Of a stretch of 64,000 nucleotides of DNA, positions 23,231 to 33,203 are shown in pieces; positions within the stretch are counted from its first letter, which is position 1, and every line of letters starts with the position of its first letter. Origin of the DNA: an uncultured Treponema sp. Its GTDB lineage: Bacteria; Spirochaetota; Spirochaetia; Treponematales; Treponemataceae. Under the pieces are notes generated by a model. That model was not told where the DNA came from, did no database searches, and saw nothing but the letters and a program-made list of their open reading frames with translations. The DNA is taken from contig CAMCRZ010000010.1 in assembly GCA_945877425.1 (NCBI GenBank), positions 1 through 64,000 of the forward strand. The letters are read 5' to 3'. The position numbers and the translations under genes were made by a program.

Positions 23231-25273
23231 TCAGTTTGACTTTATCTGGAAGTGGCTGAACGTCATGCCGAAGCTGGCTCTTCCTTGTGTAACTGAACGC
23301 AGGTTTGTACTGAAGCCGAACATTTTTACCATTGGAGCCTGAGCGTGAATAATTGAACCGTCAGATTTTTCTTCCATACTTTCAATCATACCGCCGCGCT
23401 GAGTAATGGCACTCATTGCATCTCCAACAAATTCTGAAGGACTTTCAATGTCAACTTCCATAACAGGTTCCAGCATCTGAGGACTTGCAGCTGAACAGGC
23501 AGCATCAAAAGCTTCGGCAGCAGCAGCTTCAAAAGCAAACGTTGTACTTGTAAGAGGGTCGTAAGTTAAATCAGTTAAAGACACGCTGATGTCTGCACAA
23601 GGATATCCGTACTTTATTCCTCCGGCAAAACAGTTGTTAACCGCAGATTCAATGCAGTCGTATATTTCTTCCGGAATGTCTGATGATTTCTTAACATCAC
23701 AAGTATAAACATTTCCAGTTCCAGTTTTGCAAGGTTCAACGTGAAGCTTAAGTTTTGCAGTAAGTTCTTTTCCGCCAAGAGTGCGCTCATAATTTTCTTC
23801 ATAATCAACAGGACAAGTAATGCTTTCCCTGTAAGTAACCTGAGGCTCACCAACACGGCACTGAACTTTAAAATCATCACGGATTCTTGTAACAAGAACA
23901 TCAAGGTGAAGTTCGCCCATTCCGCTTATAACAAGCTGACCAGTTTCCGAATCATCTCTGTAAGTGAAAGTAGGATCTTCATGACTTAAAACATCAAGTG
24001 TTTCCATAAGCTTGTCACGGTCACTCATAGTTTCACTTTCAATTGCAATGCTGATAACAGGCTCAGGGAACTTAACGCTTTCAAGTAAAACAGGAAATCC
24101 TTCACTTCCAATACTGTCACCTGTCTGGGCAACTTTAAACCCAACGAACACTGCAATGTCACCTGCACTTACGCTGTCCATCTGTTCCATGTGATTTGCA
24201 TTGACACGAAGAATTCTGTTTACACGTTCACGCTTCTTTTTTCCAACATTGTAAATCATTGTACCGTTACTGATTTTTCCGGCATACATTCTTACGTAAC
24301 AGAGCATTCCCATTTGTGAATCATATTGAATTTTAAACACAAGACCAACCGGCGTTTTTGCATCAGGATTACATTCTACGTCAACAGTTTCTTCATCGTT
24401 CTTTTTGATATGAACACCTTTAGCTGCAGGAATTTCATCTGGTGCGGGAAGATAATCTATAACAGCGTCCATTAAAGGCTGAATTCCCTGATTGCGCCTG
24501 GCTGTTCCGCAGAAAAACGGAACTAATGTTCGGGAAATAACGGCTTTGCGAAGAGAAGCCTTTAACTGTTCCTTTGTGATTTCTCCGCCTTCAAGATAGA
24601 TTTCACCAAGCTGCTCGTCGTTTGATGCAACTGCATCTACAAGTTTTTCGTGCCATTCATTTGCAAGTGATTCATACTGGGAAGAAATTTCGCTTACTGT
24701 AAATTTTTCGCCTTCACTTTCAGCGTCCCAATGAATTTCTTTCATTTCGATTAAATCAATAAGTCCGTCAAAATCATTTCCTTCACCGCAAGGAATCTGC
24801 ACTGCAACAGTTTCACAGCCAAACTTTTTCTTAACGTCTTCAAGTGCTCCAAAAAAGTCTGCACCAATTCTGTCCATTTTATTTACAAAGCAAATGCGTG
24901 GAACGTTAAACTCGTCTGCCTGTTTCCATACAGTTTCTGTCTGAGGCTGAACGTGACCTACTGCACAAATAACGGCAACTGCACCGTCTAAAACTCTAAG
25001 TGAACGCTCAACTTCAGCAGTAAAATCCACGTGGCCCGGAGTGTCAATAATATTTATCTGATGACCTTTCCATTCAGTAGTAATGGCTGCAGAACCGATT
25101 GTAATTCCACGCTCCTGTTCCTGCTTCATAAAATCCATTGTAGCAGCACCATCATCAATTTCACCGATTTTGTGAATTTTTCCAGAATAATAAAGTATAC
25201 GTTCTGTAGTTGTAGTTTTACCAGCATCAATATGAGCCATAATGCCGATATTTCTCATTTTTTCTAAAGACAT
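23231..25273 (-). CDS. fusA: translation elongation factor G
   Basis: 680 residues. GTPase motifs: AHIDAGKTTTTERI (P-loop), RGITIGSAA (switch I), DTPGHVDF (G3), NKMD (G4). Domains II-V follow, ending in the usual GYPCADISV and MISESM-like region (QRGGMIESMEEKSDG). It moves tRNA and mRNA through the ribosome. Spirochaetes usually carry two EF-G paralogues, one for elongation and one for ribosome recycling; I cannot say with certainty which one this is. A strong promoter lies directly upstream. Confidence 0.93.
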   Translation of the reverse strand: MSLEKMRNIGIMAHIDAGKTTTTERILYYSGKIHKIGEIDDGAATMDFMKQEQERGITIGSAAITTEWKGHQINIIDTPGHVDFTAEVERSLRVLDGAVAVICAVGHVQPQTETVWKQADEFNVPRICFVNKMDRIGADFFGALEDVKKKFGCETVAVQIPCGEGNDFDGLIDLIEMKEIHWDAESEGEKFTVSEISSQYESLANEWHEKLVDAVASNDEQLGEIYLEGGEITKEQLKASLRKAVISRTLVPFFCGTARRNQGIQPLMDAVIDYLPAPDEIPAAKGVHIKKNDEETVDVECNPDAKTPVGLVFKIQYDSQMGMLCYVRMYAGKISNGTMIYNVGKKKRERVNRILRVNANHMEQMDSVSAGDIAVFVGFKVAQTGDSIGSEGFPVLLESVKFPEPVISIAIESETMSDRDKLMETLDVLSHEDPTFTYRDDSETGQLVISGMGELHLDVLVTRIRDDFKVQCRVGEPQVTYRESITCPVDYEENYERTLGGKELTAKLKLHVEPCKTGTGNVYTCDVKKSSDIPEEIYDCIESAVNNCFAGGIKYGYPCADISVSLTDLTYDPLTSTTFAFEAAAAEAFDAACSAASPQMLEPVMEVDIESPSEFVGDAMSAITQRGGMIESMEEKSDGSIIHAQAPMVKMFGFSTNLRSVTQGRASFGMTFSHFQIKSN

Positions 25274-25300
25274 AATTTTTTTCCTAAATAAGATTATCTA

Positions 25301-25329
25301 ATTATAAAGAATTAAAGAGTTATAATCAA
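25301..25329 (-). promoter_or_regulatory. strong promoter for fusA
   Basis: TTGATT and TATAAT with 17-nt spacing on the minus strand, in a very AT-rich stretch about 28 nt before ATG 25273. AGGA lies in the leader. Confidence 0.7.
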
Positions 25330-25475
25330 TTAACGCCATAAAATTCAAAACTGCCGCAAAAATCAGTTTACGCTCAAGTACGCTGAAGTTTCGCCGCCTC
25401 GTTTGTGAGAGCAAGCCTTTACTTTTTCTGCAATGCATCAGCACTTACTACTGTAACACGCTACAGTTCAGTCTG

Positions 25476-27710
25476 CTAAAGCTTTTCTTTTAAAGTCTTA
25501 AACAGTTTGTGCAAGGAAGAATCAAAAAGATCAGTAGCTTCCCTAAGCGAAATTAAAAAACTGTTGTCTAAAATATTTCCAAGAACAGCTTCTTTTTCAT
25601 CACTGTTTCTGAAAGTAACAGACCTGAAAAAATCAGTGTAGTCTTTTTCCCTGGAACTTATAGAAGACTCAAGCATATTCATGGAAACGTAGGCAACATC
25701 TTTAGTAAAGTCTGCAAAAAGTTCAGGGGTAAAATCTTTAAGGTTTCTTGAGTAAAGCATTTCTATTAAATAAAGAGCATACCGTGCTTTAAAGTCAGTG
25801 TAGCTGGATTCACACTCTTTGTAAAAATCATGAACTTCGCTCCAGTTATTTATTTTACAAGCCTTGATTTTTTCAAACAGTTCCATAATTTTTTCTTCTG
25901 GAATAATCTGACCGCCGGCATTTATCCACTTTGTGTAAAGATGCAGTTTTTCAATCTGAATTAAATCTTCGCAAGTAAGGCTTTCCTTGTTATTTTTTTC
26001 AGCCCATTTCATAAGAGACTGTGCAATAAAATATTTGAGAATACGCCTGTACTCTTTGTATCCCTGGGCAGGCTTGTAAATTAAGGCACCGTATTTTTTC
26101 TGGCACCTGTCATCAGAAAGAAGAAACTTAGCAGAAGGACACTGATGTAAATAATCTTTCGCTGTCTGATAAAGTTCATCTTGATTTGTACACGAAGCAG
26201 CTCTTTCACGGAAAGCAGAAAGTTTTTCACTGCCAGTTTTATCCTGAGTCATTTTCCTGCACTGTTCATCGGAAAGCTGCAGATAGCGTGCTGTAAGTTC
26301 AATTAGTCTTTCAAGGGCACTGCATATTTCCTGCATCGTATCTGGAGCAAAAGGATCTGTTTCAATAGACTGAACTTTTACATGACGTTTGTCTCTTGCA
26401 GAAAATTTATATTTGTTACGGACAATTGCAAACATATTATACAAAAACCAGTAACCTGGAATAATGTGAACGGCACAATCACCTTCACTTTTTGCAACAA
26501 GAGAAAAAGGATAATTTATATTCAGTTCATTCTGATAGCTTCCTTTTGCAACTAAAACAAAAGAGCCGAACTTAGAATCATATTTAAAGTCGCTGCACAA
26601 ACCAGGCCAGAAACCTCTTCCTGCAATCATTTCTCCATCAGGACTTCTGCTGTTGTGGTTAGAGCCGATTGTAGCTGCAGAAGCAATGTTGCTTTGTCCC
26701 ATTAAAGTTGATGCAATTAAAAACGATGAATTGTGATGCTGTTCGTGAAAAGGGAAAATCAGATTGTTTAAAAGTTCGCAACATGAAACAACAGAATTAT
26801 CGCCTAAGACAGAATTTAAAAGACGTGCTCCATACTTTAACTGACAGTTTCTTCCAATGACAAAACGTATTGCAATAGACTGATAGAAAACCCTGCTTCC
26901 GTAGCCCATAATTCCATTTACAAGTTCAACCCCTTCACCAATCTGACTTTGCTCATCTTCAGAAGAAAGGACGGAAATATTTTTAAGTTTAAATGCGCCT
27001 TTAATGTAAGCGTGCTTTCCAACTTTTACGTCTTTAATCAAAGTGCAGTTTTTAATTACAGTATCATCGTCAACAATTCCAAAAGTATTGTTTTTCTTAT
27101 CATTCGTAAATTCCGTAAGTTCAACAAATCTCTGCATAAGTTTTTTGTCTTCCCTGTAACGTGACCAAAGATATGCATCAGCCGGAATCATGTCTGTAAA
27201 AGCAAGAACTGAACGGTTTCCGTTTTCATTTCCAACACCAATCCAGATTCTGTTTTTTTCAGGTTCGCCTTCTTTTAAAATTCCTTCGCCAAACTTAGAG
27301 TGACATGTGCAGCTCATTTCCTGAATATTAAAAAGCATTACCCTTTCGCCAATGTGATAATTGCAGAGATAAGAAACATTGTTTATTACGCAATCATTTC
27401 CCACAACAACATTTTGCAAAACTGAATTATACACGCCGGTCTTAAGTTCCAGATCGTGAAACTTTAAAGTTGCATCTTTTAAATTTCCAAGAATGACCCA
27501 GCCGTTGAATTCACTTTGTACAATCTGATATGGAGAAAACTCACCTTCTTCTTCGCTTACGTAAATGTTCTGCCAGTCTGAATCCGAAGAAATATTTCTG
27601 TTCTGAATTAAAATATAAATTTCGTGGGGAGTTAAATGTCTTTTTCCCTTAAGCAAATTTTCCGGAGGCAGATTATTTTTTTTGTCAGTTCCTAATGTTA
27701 AAATCGGCAT
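25476..27710 (-). CDS. DUF4954 beta-helix protein
   Basis: 744 residues from ATG 27710; a GTG at 27728 lies inside the -10 box and is rejected. Residues about 80-420 show the hexapeptide-type pattern of a left-handed beta helix (VLQNVVVGNDCVINNVSYL, then GEGVELVNGIMGYGSR and GRNCQLKYGARLLNSVLGDNS), as in nucleotide-sugar transferases. The C-terminal 300 residues are helical. This fits DUF4954, a family of spirochaetes and Bacteroidetes with no assigned reaction. NHNSRSPDGEMIAGRGFWPG is a likely conserved loop near the active centre. Cytosolic, with no signal peptide. Confidence 0.8.
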   Translation of the reverse strand: MPILTLGTDKKNNLPPENLLKGKRHLTPHEIYILIQNRNISSDSDWQNIYVSEEEGEFSPYQIVQSEFNGWVILGNLKDATLKFHDLELKTGVYNSVLQNVVVGNDCVINNVSYLCNYHIGERVMLFNIQEMSCTCHSKFGEGILKEGEPEKNRIWIGVGNENGNRSVLAFTDMIPADAYLWSRYREDKKLMQRFVELTEFTNDKKNNTFGIVDDDTVIKNCTLIKDVKVGKHAYIKGAFKLKNISVLSSEDEQSQIGEGVELVNGIMGYGSRVFYQSIAIRFVIGRNCQLKYGARLLNSVLGDNSVVSCCELLNNLIFPFHEQHHNSSFLIASTLMGQSNIASAATIGSNHNSRSPDGEMIAGRGFWPGLCSDFKYDSKFGSFVLVAKGSYQNELNINYPFSLVAKSEGDCAVHIIPGYWFLYNMFAIVRNKYKFSARDKRHVKVQSIETDPFAPDTMQEICSALERLIELTARYLQLSDEQCRKMTQDKTGSEKLSAFRERAASCTNQDELYQTAKDYLHQCPSAKFLLSDDRCQKKYGALIYKPAQGYKEYRRILKYFIAQSLMKWAEKNNKESLTCEDLIQIEKLHLYTKWINAGGQIIPEEKIMELFEKIKACKINNWSEVHDFYKECESSYTDFKARYALYLIEMLYSRNLKDFTPELFADFTKDVAYVSMNMLESSISSREKDYTDFFRSVTFRNSDEKEAVLGNILDNSFLISLREATDLFDSSLHKLFKTLKEKL

Positions 27711-27716
27711 GATGTA

Positions 27717-27745
27717 AGTATAGTACACTTTGAATTTAATAGCAA
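27717..27745 (-). promoter_or_regulatory. promoter for the DUF4954 gene, leaderless, interleaved with a divergent promoter
   Basis: TTGCTA and TATACT with 17-nt spacing on the minus strand. The -10 box ends 6 nt from ATG 27710, and no ribosome site is present. Confidence 0.6.
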
Positions 27746-27757
27746 ACAGTGTACTAT
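27730..27757 (+). promoter_or_regulatory. promoter for the M16-like gene, leaderless, interleaved with a divergent promoter
   Basis: TTGAAT and TACTAT with 16-nt spacing. The -10 box ends 7 nt before ATG 27765. Its boxes overlap the span of the opposite promoter, so RNA polymerase can occupy only one direction at a time. Confidence 0.6.
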
Positions 27758-27764
27758 TTGTAAT

Positions 27765-30656
27765 ATGAACTCAACTAGAAAAAACATCATCTGTACGGTT
27801 GCCTTATTGTTTTTTACGTCAGCTTTATTTTCTCAGGATATTTTTACGAAAACTAAAATGGAAAACTCTTCCCTAGAACTTTCAACTTTTACGCTAGAAA
27901 ACGGAATGGAAGTTTTTTACATACAGGATTTTTCTTCAGCCCTAATGCATACAGTCCTTACTGTTAAAGCAGGATTTTCTTCACAAACTCCATCTACTGC
28001 CGGATTTTTTTCGCTTTACACAAAACTTTTTACAACTGCAGCAAAAGACATTTCCCAAAATCCATTTGAAGTAATTTCAGTTTCATCTCTTTGCAATGCA
28101 GACAACTCAACTTACACCGCAGAAGTTCCGCCGGAATTTCTCTACGACTATCTTAACGGAATAAATCATTGCCTTAGCAAAGGAACATTTTCCGACAGCG
28201 ACATTAAAAAATATTACAGCCAGTTAAAAGAAGAAACTCTTTCTTATTCACAAAGCACTGCAGGTTTCATAAACAGTTCCATTGATTCCGTAGTTTTTTC
28301 TGATGCACCATGGAAACACGATTCAGGAATTTACCCTTCACTTTTTTCAAACTTCAGCACAGGAGAAGTAAGGACAATTCTTAATGTCATCAAAAAAAAT
28401 TTTTACACTCCGGAAAACTGCTCTCTTTTTATAAGCGGCAATCTTTCAAAAGAAGAAGTTTACAACTGTGTGTCAGAAATTTTTTCTTCATGGATTCAGA
28501 CAGAACATTACACGGATTTTGCTCAAGCTGAAAAATATTTAAACGAACAGATTTCAAAACAGTCAGAAACTTTAAAACAAAAAAACTCTTCAAAAAAATT
28601 CGTAATTGTTTCACCTGACTTTACGCCGGAACTTACGCAAGTTGTAGTTCAGTACACAACACTTTCAAAAAGCGAATGTGACATTTTAACGTGGAACTTT
28701 AACGAAACTGAAGAACCTAAAAATCTTTTTATCCAGAAAGAAAAACTTGCACTTCGAAGCAAAGATTACATAACCTGCGCCCATGCTTTTAAAAACAAAA
28801 CAGACAGACTTATCTTTCAAAGCCTTCTGGAAAAACCTTACTCCCTGAGCGAAGATTTTTTTTCCGCAACACACGCTGACATTCCTTCTCAAATTGAACT
28901 GTTTACAAAAACAATAAAGGAAGCCTGCAGAATTTCAAGACAAAATTTTATTACTGCACAAGACAACGTAGAAAGAAAATACAATGACATTATGTCCGCT
29001 TCAAATTCTTCCATTGATTTACTCAGTTCATTCTGGAGCATAAGCAGAACAAACCGGCAGAAATTTTACACTGATTTTTTAAATTTCGCTCATCAGGTTT
29101 ACAGCACAGACGAAAAATCCATTTACAAAAAAATTCAAAAAGAAGAGCCTTACGTTTTTGTAATACTGAATTCCCAGGTTTACGAAGAAAATGAAAAATC
29201 ATTTCTGGAAAAAGGCTACAGTCTTATTACAAAAGAAAACGGTTCATGGTACAGCAAAAAACTTCTTGCAAACATTGCAGAAGAAAACGCAAAAAAAATC
29301 TTGTCGCTAAAAGAAAAAGAATTTCCTGCATCACAGAAAAACACAGAACAGCCTTCATCAAATTTCTACAGAAAAAATCTAGGCACAATTTTTACAGGAA
29401 AACTTTCAAACAACATTCCAGTTGCAGTAAAGGAAATTCCCGGCTCAAAAAAAATCGTCTTAAGCCTTTGCATTGAAGGCGGAGAAAATGCATCTGGAAA
29501 AAATCAAAACTATTTAAGAACTGTTCTTGTAAACGCATGCACTTTAAATCTGCAGCAATACATTTTTTTGTGCAAAGAGCAAAATCTTATAAAAGGAGAT
29601 GCCCTGTTAAAATCATGGACAGAAGAAACAGCGTCGTACATTACAATAGAAACTTCTTACGACAATCTTGAAGGAATACTTACCGCATTAACCCAGTCAC
29701 TTGTTTTCAGCGACATTCAGCCTTTTACAGCAGACAGATTAACTTCAGAACAAAAGTATCAGGTTAAAATTAAAAACGCAGACCTTGCAACTCAACTGAA
29801 AAACGCAGCACTGAAAGATTTTTATGCAGGAACTGATTTTGAAAAAATTTTTTCTCAAGATTCTGTTCTGGAAAAAACAACTTTCCATTCAATGGCACTT
29901 TCCTACACTCAGCTTTTAGATGCGTCACTTTATTCAATTGTAATTTGCGGAGACACAACTTACGAAAAAGCATTTGAACTTTCACAAAAAACAATCGGAG
30001 TTTTAAAAGAACAAACCCAAAGGCAAAAGGCAAAAATTCCTGAAATAAAAATAAAGACTGAAACAAAAAACATTCAGTTGCAGCACACTTTTAAAACAGA
30101 CAAAACTAAAGAAGAAGCAGGAACAGGCGTACCGCTTTTAATCCCCACAAAAAATTTTTCTGATCCAGCTTTAATCTGTTACGCACCGCCTGCTGAAAAA
30201 AATGACATGGAAATTTTCAACGCACTTTTACTTTACATTGAACACACAATGAACAAAACAGAAAATACTTCCGGAAAATATTTTACAGAAAATGCAACAA
30301 AAGAAATTCCTGCAGGATTTTTATTTGCAAAGGAAATATCTTCCGTAAAGAATTTTAAAGACGCATTGGAAAAATCAAAAAAAATAATTGCAGAAGAACT
30401 TGAAAGTGAAAATGCATCGTCAACAGTAAAAAAAATAAAAGCACTGTGGCAGGAAAAAAATCTTTTAAAAACATCAACGCTTTCAGGAACAGCACTTTTG
30501 CTTCACAAAGGTTTTGTCAGAGGAAATGCAGCAGAATATCTTGAAAATTATCAGGCAGTTCAAAATGCAGAAGAAGAAAAGTTCAGCTTTATTTTTACAG
30601 AATATTTTTTAAATCAAAGTCCGGCAGAATATTTTTCTGTTGACTCAAAAAAGTAA
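27765..30656 (+). CDS. exported M16 (insulinase-like) fold protein lacking the zinc motif
   Basis: 963 residues with a signal peptide (KNIICTVALLFFTSALFSQ). From about residue 37, LSTFTLENGMEVFYIQD and TVKAGFSSQTPSTAGFFSLY follow the start of an M16 peptidase, and a second such unit begins near 540 (TGKLSNNIPVAVKEIPGSKK). The HxxEH zinc site expected shortly after the Gly-rich turn is replaced by TAGFFSLYTKLF, and I find no HxxEH elsewhere. It is probably a catalytically dead periplasmic or surface M16-fold protein, perhaps a chaperone-like partner. The 3' end overlaps the convergent cyclo-ligase gene by 43 bp. Confidence 0.7.
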   Translation: MNSTRKNIICTVALLFFTSALFSQDIFTKTKMENSSLELSTFTLENGMEVFYIQDFSSALMHTVLTVKAGFSSQTPSTAGFFSLYTKLFTTAAKDISQNPFEVISVSSLCNADNSTYTAEVPPEFLYDYLNGINHCLSKGTFSDSDIKKYYSQLKEETLSYSQSTAGFINSSIDSVVFSDAPWKHDSGIYPSLFSNFSTGEVRTILNVIKKNFYTPENCSLFISGNLSKEEVYNCVSEIFSSWIQTEHYTDFAQAEKYLNEQISKQSETLKQKNSSKKFVIVSPDFTPELTQVVVQYTTLSKSECDILTWNFNETEEPKNLFIQKEKLALRSKDYITCAHAFKNKTDRLIFQSLLEKPYSLSEDFFSATHADIPSQIELFTKTIKEACRISRQNFITAQDNVERKYNDIMSASNSSIDLLSSFWSISRTNRQKFYTDFLNFAHQVYSTDEKSIYKKIQKEEPYVFVILNSQVYEENEKSFLEKGYSLITKENGSWYSKKLLANIAEENAKKILSLKEKEFPASQKNTEQPSSNFYRKNLGTIFTGKLSNNIPVAVKEIPGSKKIVLSLCIEGGENASGKNQNYLRTVLVNACTLNLQQYIFLCKEQNLIKGDALLKSWTEETASYITIETSYDNLEGILTALTQSLVFSDIQPFTADRLTSEQKYQVKIKNADLATQLKNAALKDFYAGTDFEKIFSQDSVLEKTTFHSMALSYTQLLDASLYSIVICGDTTYEKAFELSQKTIGVLKEQTQRQKAKIPEIKIKTETKNIQLQHTFKTDKTKEEAGTGVPLLIPTKNFSDPALICYAPPAEKNDMEIFNALLLYIEHTMNKTENTSGKYFTENATKEIPAGFLFAKEISSVKNFKDALEKSKKIIAEELESENASSTVKKIKALWQEKNLLKTSTLSGTALLLHKGFVRGNAAEYLENYQAVQNAEEEKFSFIFTEYFLNQSPAEYFSVDSKK

Positions 30657-31255
30657 CTTTTGCTTTCCGTAAAGATACAGTTCATTTTTACATCATTTTC
30701 TTCAAAAGGAATTTCTTCCATAAGCTGAAGCTCAAAACACAAGCCTGCAAAAGTAAGGGTACATTTATTTTTTTTACATTCATTTTTCAAGCTGCTTAGA
30801 TAAACATCGTAAAATCCTTTTCCGTGCCCAAGCCTGTTTCCATTTAAATCAAAAGCAACACCTGGAACAATTACTAAAATATTTTTTCCGTAAAACTCTT
30901 CCAGATTAAATTTGCGGCAAAGTTTTTCATCAGGCTCAAGAATATTCCACTTTCCTTTTTTAAACTTATTCTGAAGGTCAGACTTTTCTTCAACAATAAA
31001 AAAATTCATTCTGTTTGAATTCGGAATTGTTTTTGGAAAAGCAGCAATTTTATTTTCTTTAAGTGCAGCGTTTAGAATTTCATCAGTGCTCACTTCATTG
31101 TCAGTTCCGCTGTACAAAAGAAGAATGTCACATTCAGAAAACGCCTTGCTTTTACAGATAAAATTTTCTGCAGAAAGTGAAAAGTTTTTTCCAGACTCTT
31201 TTGTCAACCCTTTAAGCTTTTCCTTTACAATTTTCCTGCAATCAGTTTTAGTCAT
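30614..31255 (-). CDS. 5-formyltetrahydrofolate cyclo-ligase
   Basis: 213 residues. The family signature is near the C-terminal half: LVIVPGVAFDLNGNRLGHGK followed by GFYDVYL. This is the ATP- and folate-binding loop of enzymes that convert 5-formyl-THF to 5,10-methenyl-THF, feeding folate back to one-carbon metabolism. FAGLCFELQLMEEIPFEEND matches the closing conserved segment. AAGGAG precedes ATG 31255. Usual family length. Confidence 0.92.
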   Translation of the reverse strand: MTKTDCRKIVKEKLKGLTKESGKNFSLSAENFICKSKAFSECDILLLYSGTDNEVSTDEILNAALKENKIAAFPKTIPNSNRMNFFIVEEKSDLQNKFKKGKWNILEPDEKLCRKFNLEEFYGKNILVIVPGVAFDLNGNRLGHGKGFYDVYLSSLKNECKKNKCTLTFAGLCFELQLMEEIPFEENDVKMNCIFTESKSYFFESTEKYSAGL

Positions 31256-31315
31256 AAAATTCTCCTTACAAGCCTCATGTAAAAATTACGCATAAAAATC
31301 ACTTTAAAATAAACC

Positions 31316-31344
31316 TTGTAAATTGTTAAAGTCAACATTAAAAT
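31316..31344 (+). promoter_or_regulatory. promoter for dgt, probably leaderless
   Basis: TTGTAA and TAAAAT with 17-nt spacing. The -10 box ends 6 nt before ATG 31351, with no ribosome site. Confidence 0.6.
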
Positions 31345-31350
31345 CAGAAT

Positions 31351-32637
31351 ATGAAAAATTCATTTTTACAAGTGAGCATTAACGAAAACAATCCTAAGTG
31401 GGAACAGTGCAATAAACGCTCCAACACTTTGTACCAGAGAGACAACGGCATAAGAAGCAACTTTGAACGGGACTACACACGCATTCTCCACAGCCTTGCC
31501 TACCGCAGATTAAAGCATAAGACCCAGGTTTTCTACGCACCGCAAAATGATCACATCTGCACAAGAATGGAACACGTAAGCCATGTTGCCAGCGTAAGTA
31601 CGACTATTGCAAAATTTTTAGGACTTAACGTTGATTTAACCCAGACGATTGCACTTGGACATGATATAGGGCACGCACCATTCGGTCACACTGGAGAAGA
31701 AATTTTAAACTCACTTATACAAAATCAGCAGACTGAGGGAATAAATCAGCCTAAAAAATTCTGGCACGAAAGAAACAGTCTTTTCTTTGCTGATTTTATT
31801 GAAACACTTCAAGACCCAAACGGCATAGAAAAAAATCTTAACTTAACTTATGCAGTAAGAGACGGACTTATCTGCCACTGCGGAGAAATTGATCAGCAGG
31901 GTTTGACGCCACGAAATGAACCAATTGATTTATACACAATAAAGCGTCCTGGAATTATTGCTCCTTACACATGGGAAGGCTGCGTTGTAAAAATAAGCGA
32001 TAAAATTGCATTTTTAGGCCGTGATATGGAAGATGCCAGAAGCTACCACATTCTTGACATGGCAAGTTACCGCCAGCTTAGGGAAATTGTTGCAGGAACA
32101 TTAGGCTTTGGTCCTGAAAAAGAAAACATTACTCATACAAACAGTGGTGTTCATAGAAGCGGACGTGCAGTAAACACAACAGTTTTAATAAATGATATGA
32201 TTGTAGACCTTTGCCAGAACAGTTCTCCGGAAAAAGGGCTTTCCTTTAGTGAACCTTACTTTAAATTCATAAAGGAACTTAAACAGTTTAGTTTTGCAAA
32301 CATTTACAATAACTGGCGGCTTTTGGAATTTAAAAACTACGCAACTCAAATATTAGGATGCATTTACAGAACTCTTATGAAACTTCAGGAATATGCAAAA
32401 AACCGCCGCATAGAACAGGCTTTAAAATACGCTCCTAACTTATTAAAAACATTTACTGACTGGCTTGTAAAATATTCAAATTACGATGTTGAAAGAAAAA
32501 AGACTTTCCGCTACGACACTCTCGAATGTTTTGACGTCTTTAACTTGGAAAGTTATGAAAAATGCGTAATCGAATACATTTCTGGCATGACAGATCAATA
32601 TGCCATAAGCGTTTTCCACGAAATCATATCTTTCTGA
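31351..32637 (+). CDS. dgt: dGTPase-like HD-domain triphosphohydrolase
   Basis: 428 residues. An HD-superfamily core: YRRLKHKTQVF, then RMEHVSHVASVSTTIAKFLG (first metal His), ALGHDIGHAPFGHTGEE (HD motif and second His pair), and a later metal-binding KISDKIAFLGRDMED. These enzymes split dGTP, or dNTPs more broadly, to the nucleoside and tripolyphosphate, controlling dNTP pools; some also limit phages. Length fits the shorter dGTPase-like subgroup. It is transcribed alone and ends at a strong terminator shared with the chemotaxis operon. Confidence 0.88.
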   Translation: MKNSFLQVSINENNPKWEQCNKRSNTLYQRDNGIRSNFERDYTRILHSLAYRRLKHKTQVFYAPQNDHICTRMEHVSHVASVSTTIAKFLGLNVDLTQTIALGHDIGHAPFGHTGEEILNSLIQNQQTEGINQPKKFWHERNSLFFADFIETLQDPNGIEKNLNLTYAVRDGLICHCGEIDQQGLTPRNEPIDLYTIKRPGIIAPYTWEGCVVKISDKIAFLGRDMEDARSYHILDMASYRQLREIVAGTLGFGPEKENITHTNSGVHRSGRAVNTTVLINDMIVDLCQNSSPEKGLSFSEPYFKFIKELKQFSFANIYNNWRLLEFKNYATQILGCIYRTLMKLQEYAKNRRIEQALKYAPNLLKTFTDWLVKYSNYDVERKKTFRYDTLECFDVFNLESYEKCVIEYISGMTDQYAISVFHEIISF

Positions 32638-32690
32638 AATATTTTCTAAAAGACAGTCTAAACTGCAGAAACTATATTTAAAACACAAAG

Positions 32691-32738
32691 AGGCCTGTTT
32701 CAGATGCACTTTACGTCATTTGAAACAGACCTTTTTTT
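32691..32738. terminator. intrinsic terminator between dgt and cheY
   Basis: Arms 32691-32706 and 32717-32732 pair over about 14 of 16 positions around a 10-nt loop, followed by T7 on the plus strand. The minus-strand side has a weaker U-tract, so it may also end the che operon. Confidence 0.8.
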
Positions 32739-32753
32739 GAAACAAAGCAGTTT

Positions 32754-33188
32754 TTATTTTAAAGCTGCTGCAATTCTTTCAAGAACCTTTTTGCGGTCAA
32801 GTGGCTTAACAATGTAATTTTTTGCACCACTAAGAAGTGACTTTTTAACAAGTTCTTCTTTACCAAGAGCACTTACCATTACAACACGGGCATTTTTGTC
32901 AAAAGCCATAATCTGTTCAAGAGCAGTAATACCGTCCATACGAGGCATAGTAATGTCCATAGTTACAAGATCAACATTCGGACACAATTCCTTGTACTTA
33001 TCAACACCCTCTTTTCCATCCTGTGCAGTTGCAACGATTTCGTAGCCATCACTTGTAAGAATCTGTGTAAGCTGTTTCGCAACAAACATAGAATCATCTA
33101 CTACCAGTACGCGAAATTTTGTGCCATCTAGCTTAACACCTTCAGGCGGACGCTCATTAATTGACGGAAAATCTTGTTTAGTTTTCAT
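32754..33188 (-). CDS. cheY: chemotaxis response regulator CheY
   Basis: 144 residues. A receiver domain begins at about residue 24 (FRVLVVDDSMFVAKQL: acidic pair D31/D32), with the phospho-acceptor Asp78 in LVTMDITMPRMDG, the Thr/Ser position in VMVSALG, and Lys in NYIVKPLDRKK. The 24-residue N-terminal extension is typical of treponemal CheY. Phospho-CheY switches the periplasmic flagellar motors. It is last in the cheA - cheW/R-like - cheX - cheY operon, 15 nt after cheX. Confidence 0.93.
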   Translation of the reverse strand: MKTKQDFPSINERPPEGVKLDGTKFRVLVVDDSMFVAKQLTQILTSDGYEIVATAQDGKEGVDKYKELCPNVDLVTMDITMPRMDGITALEQIMAFDKNARVVMVSALGKEELVKKSLLSGAKNYIVKPLDRKKVLERIAAALK

Positions 33189-33203
33189 TCTCTGTACTCC
33201 TTA

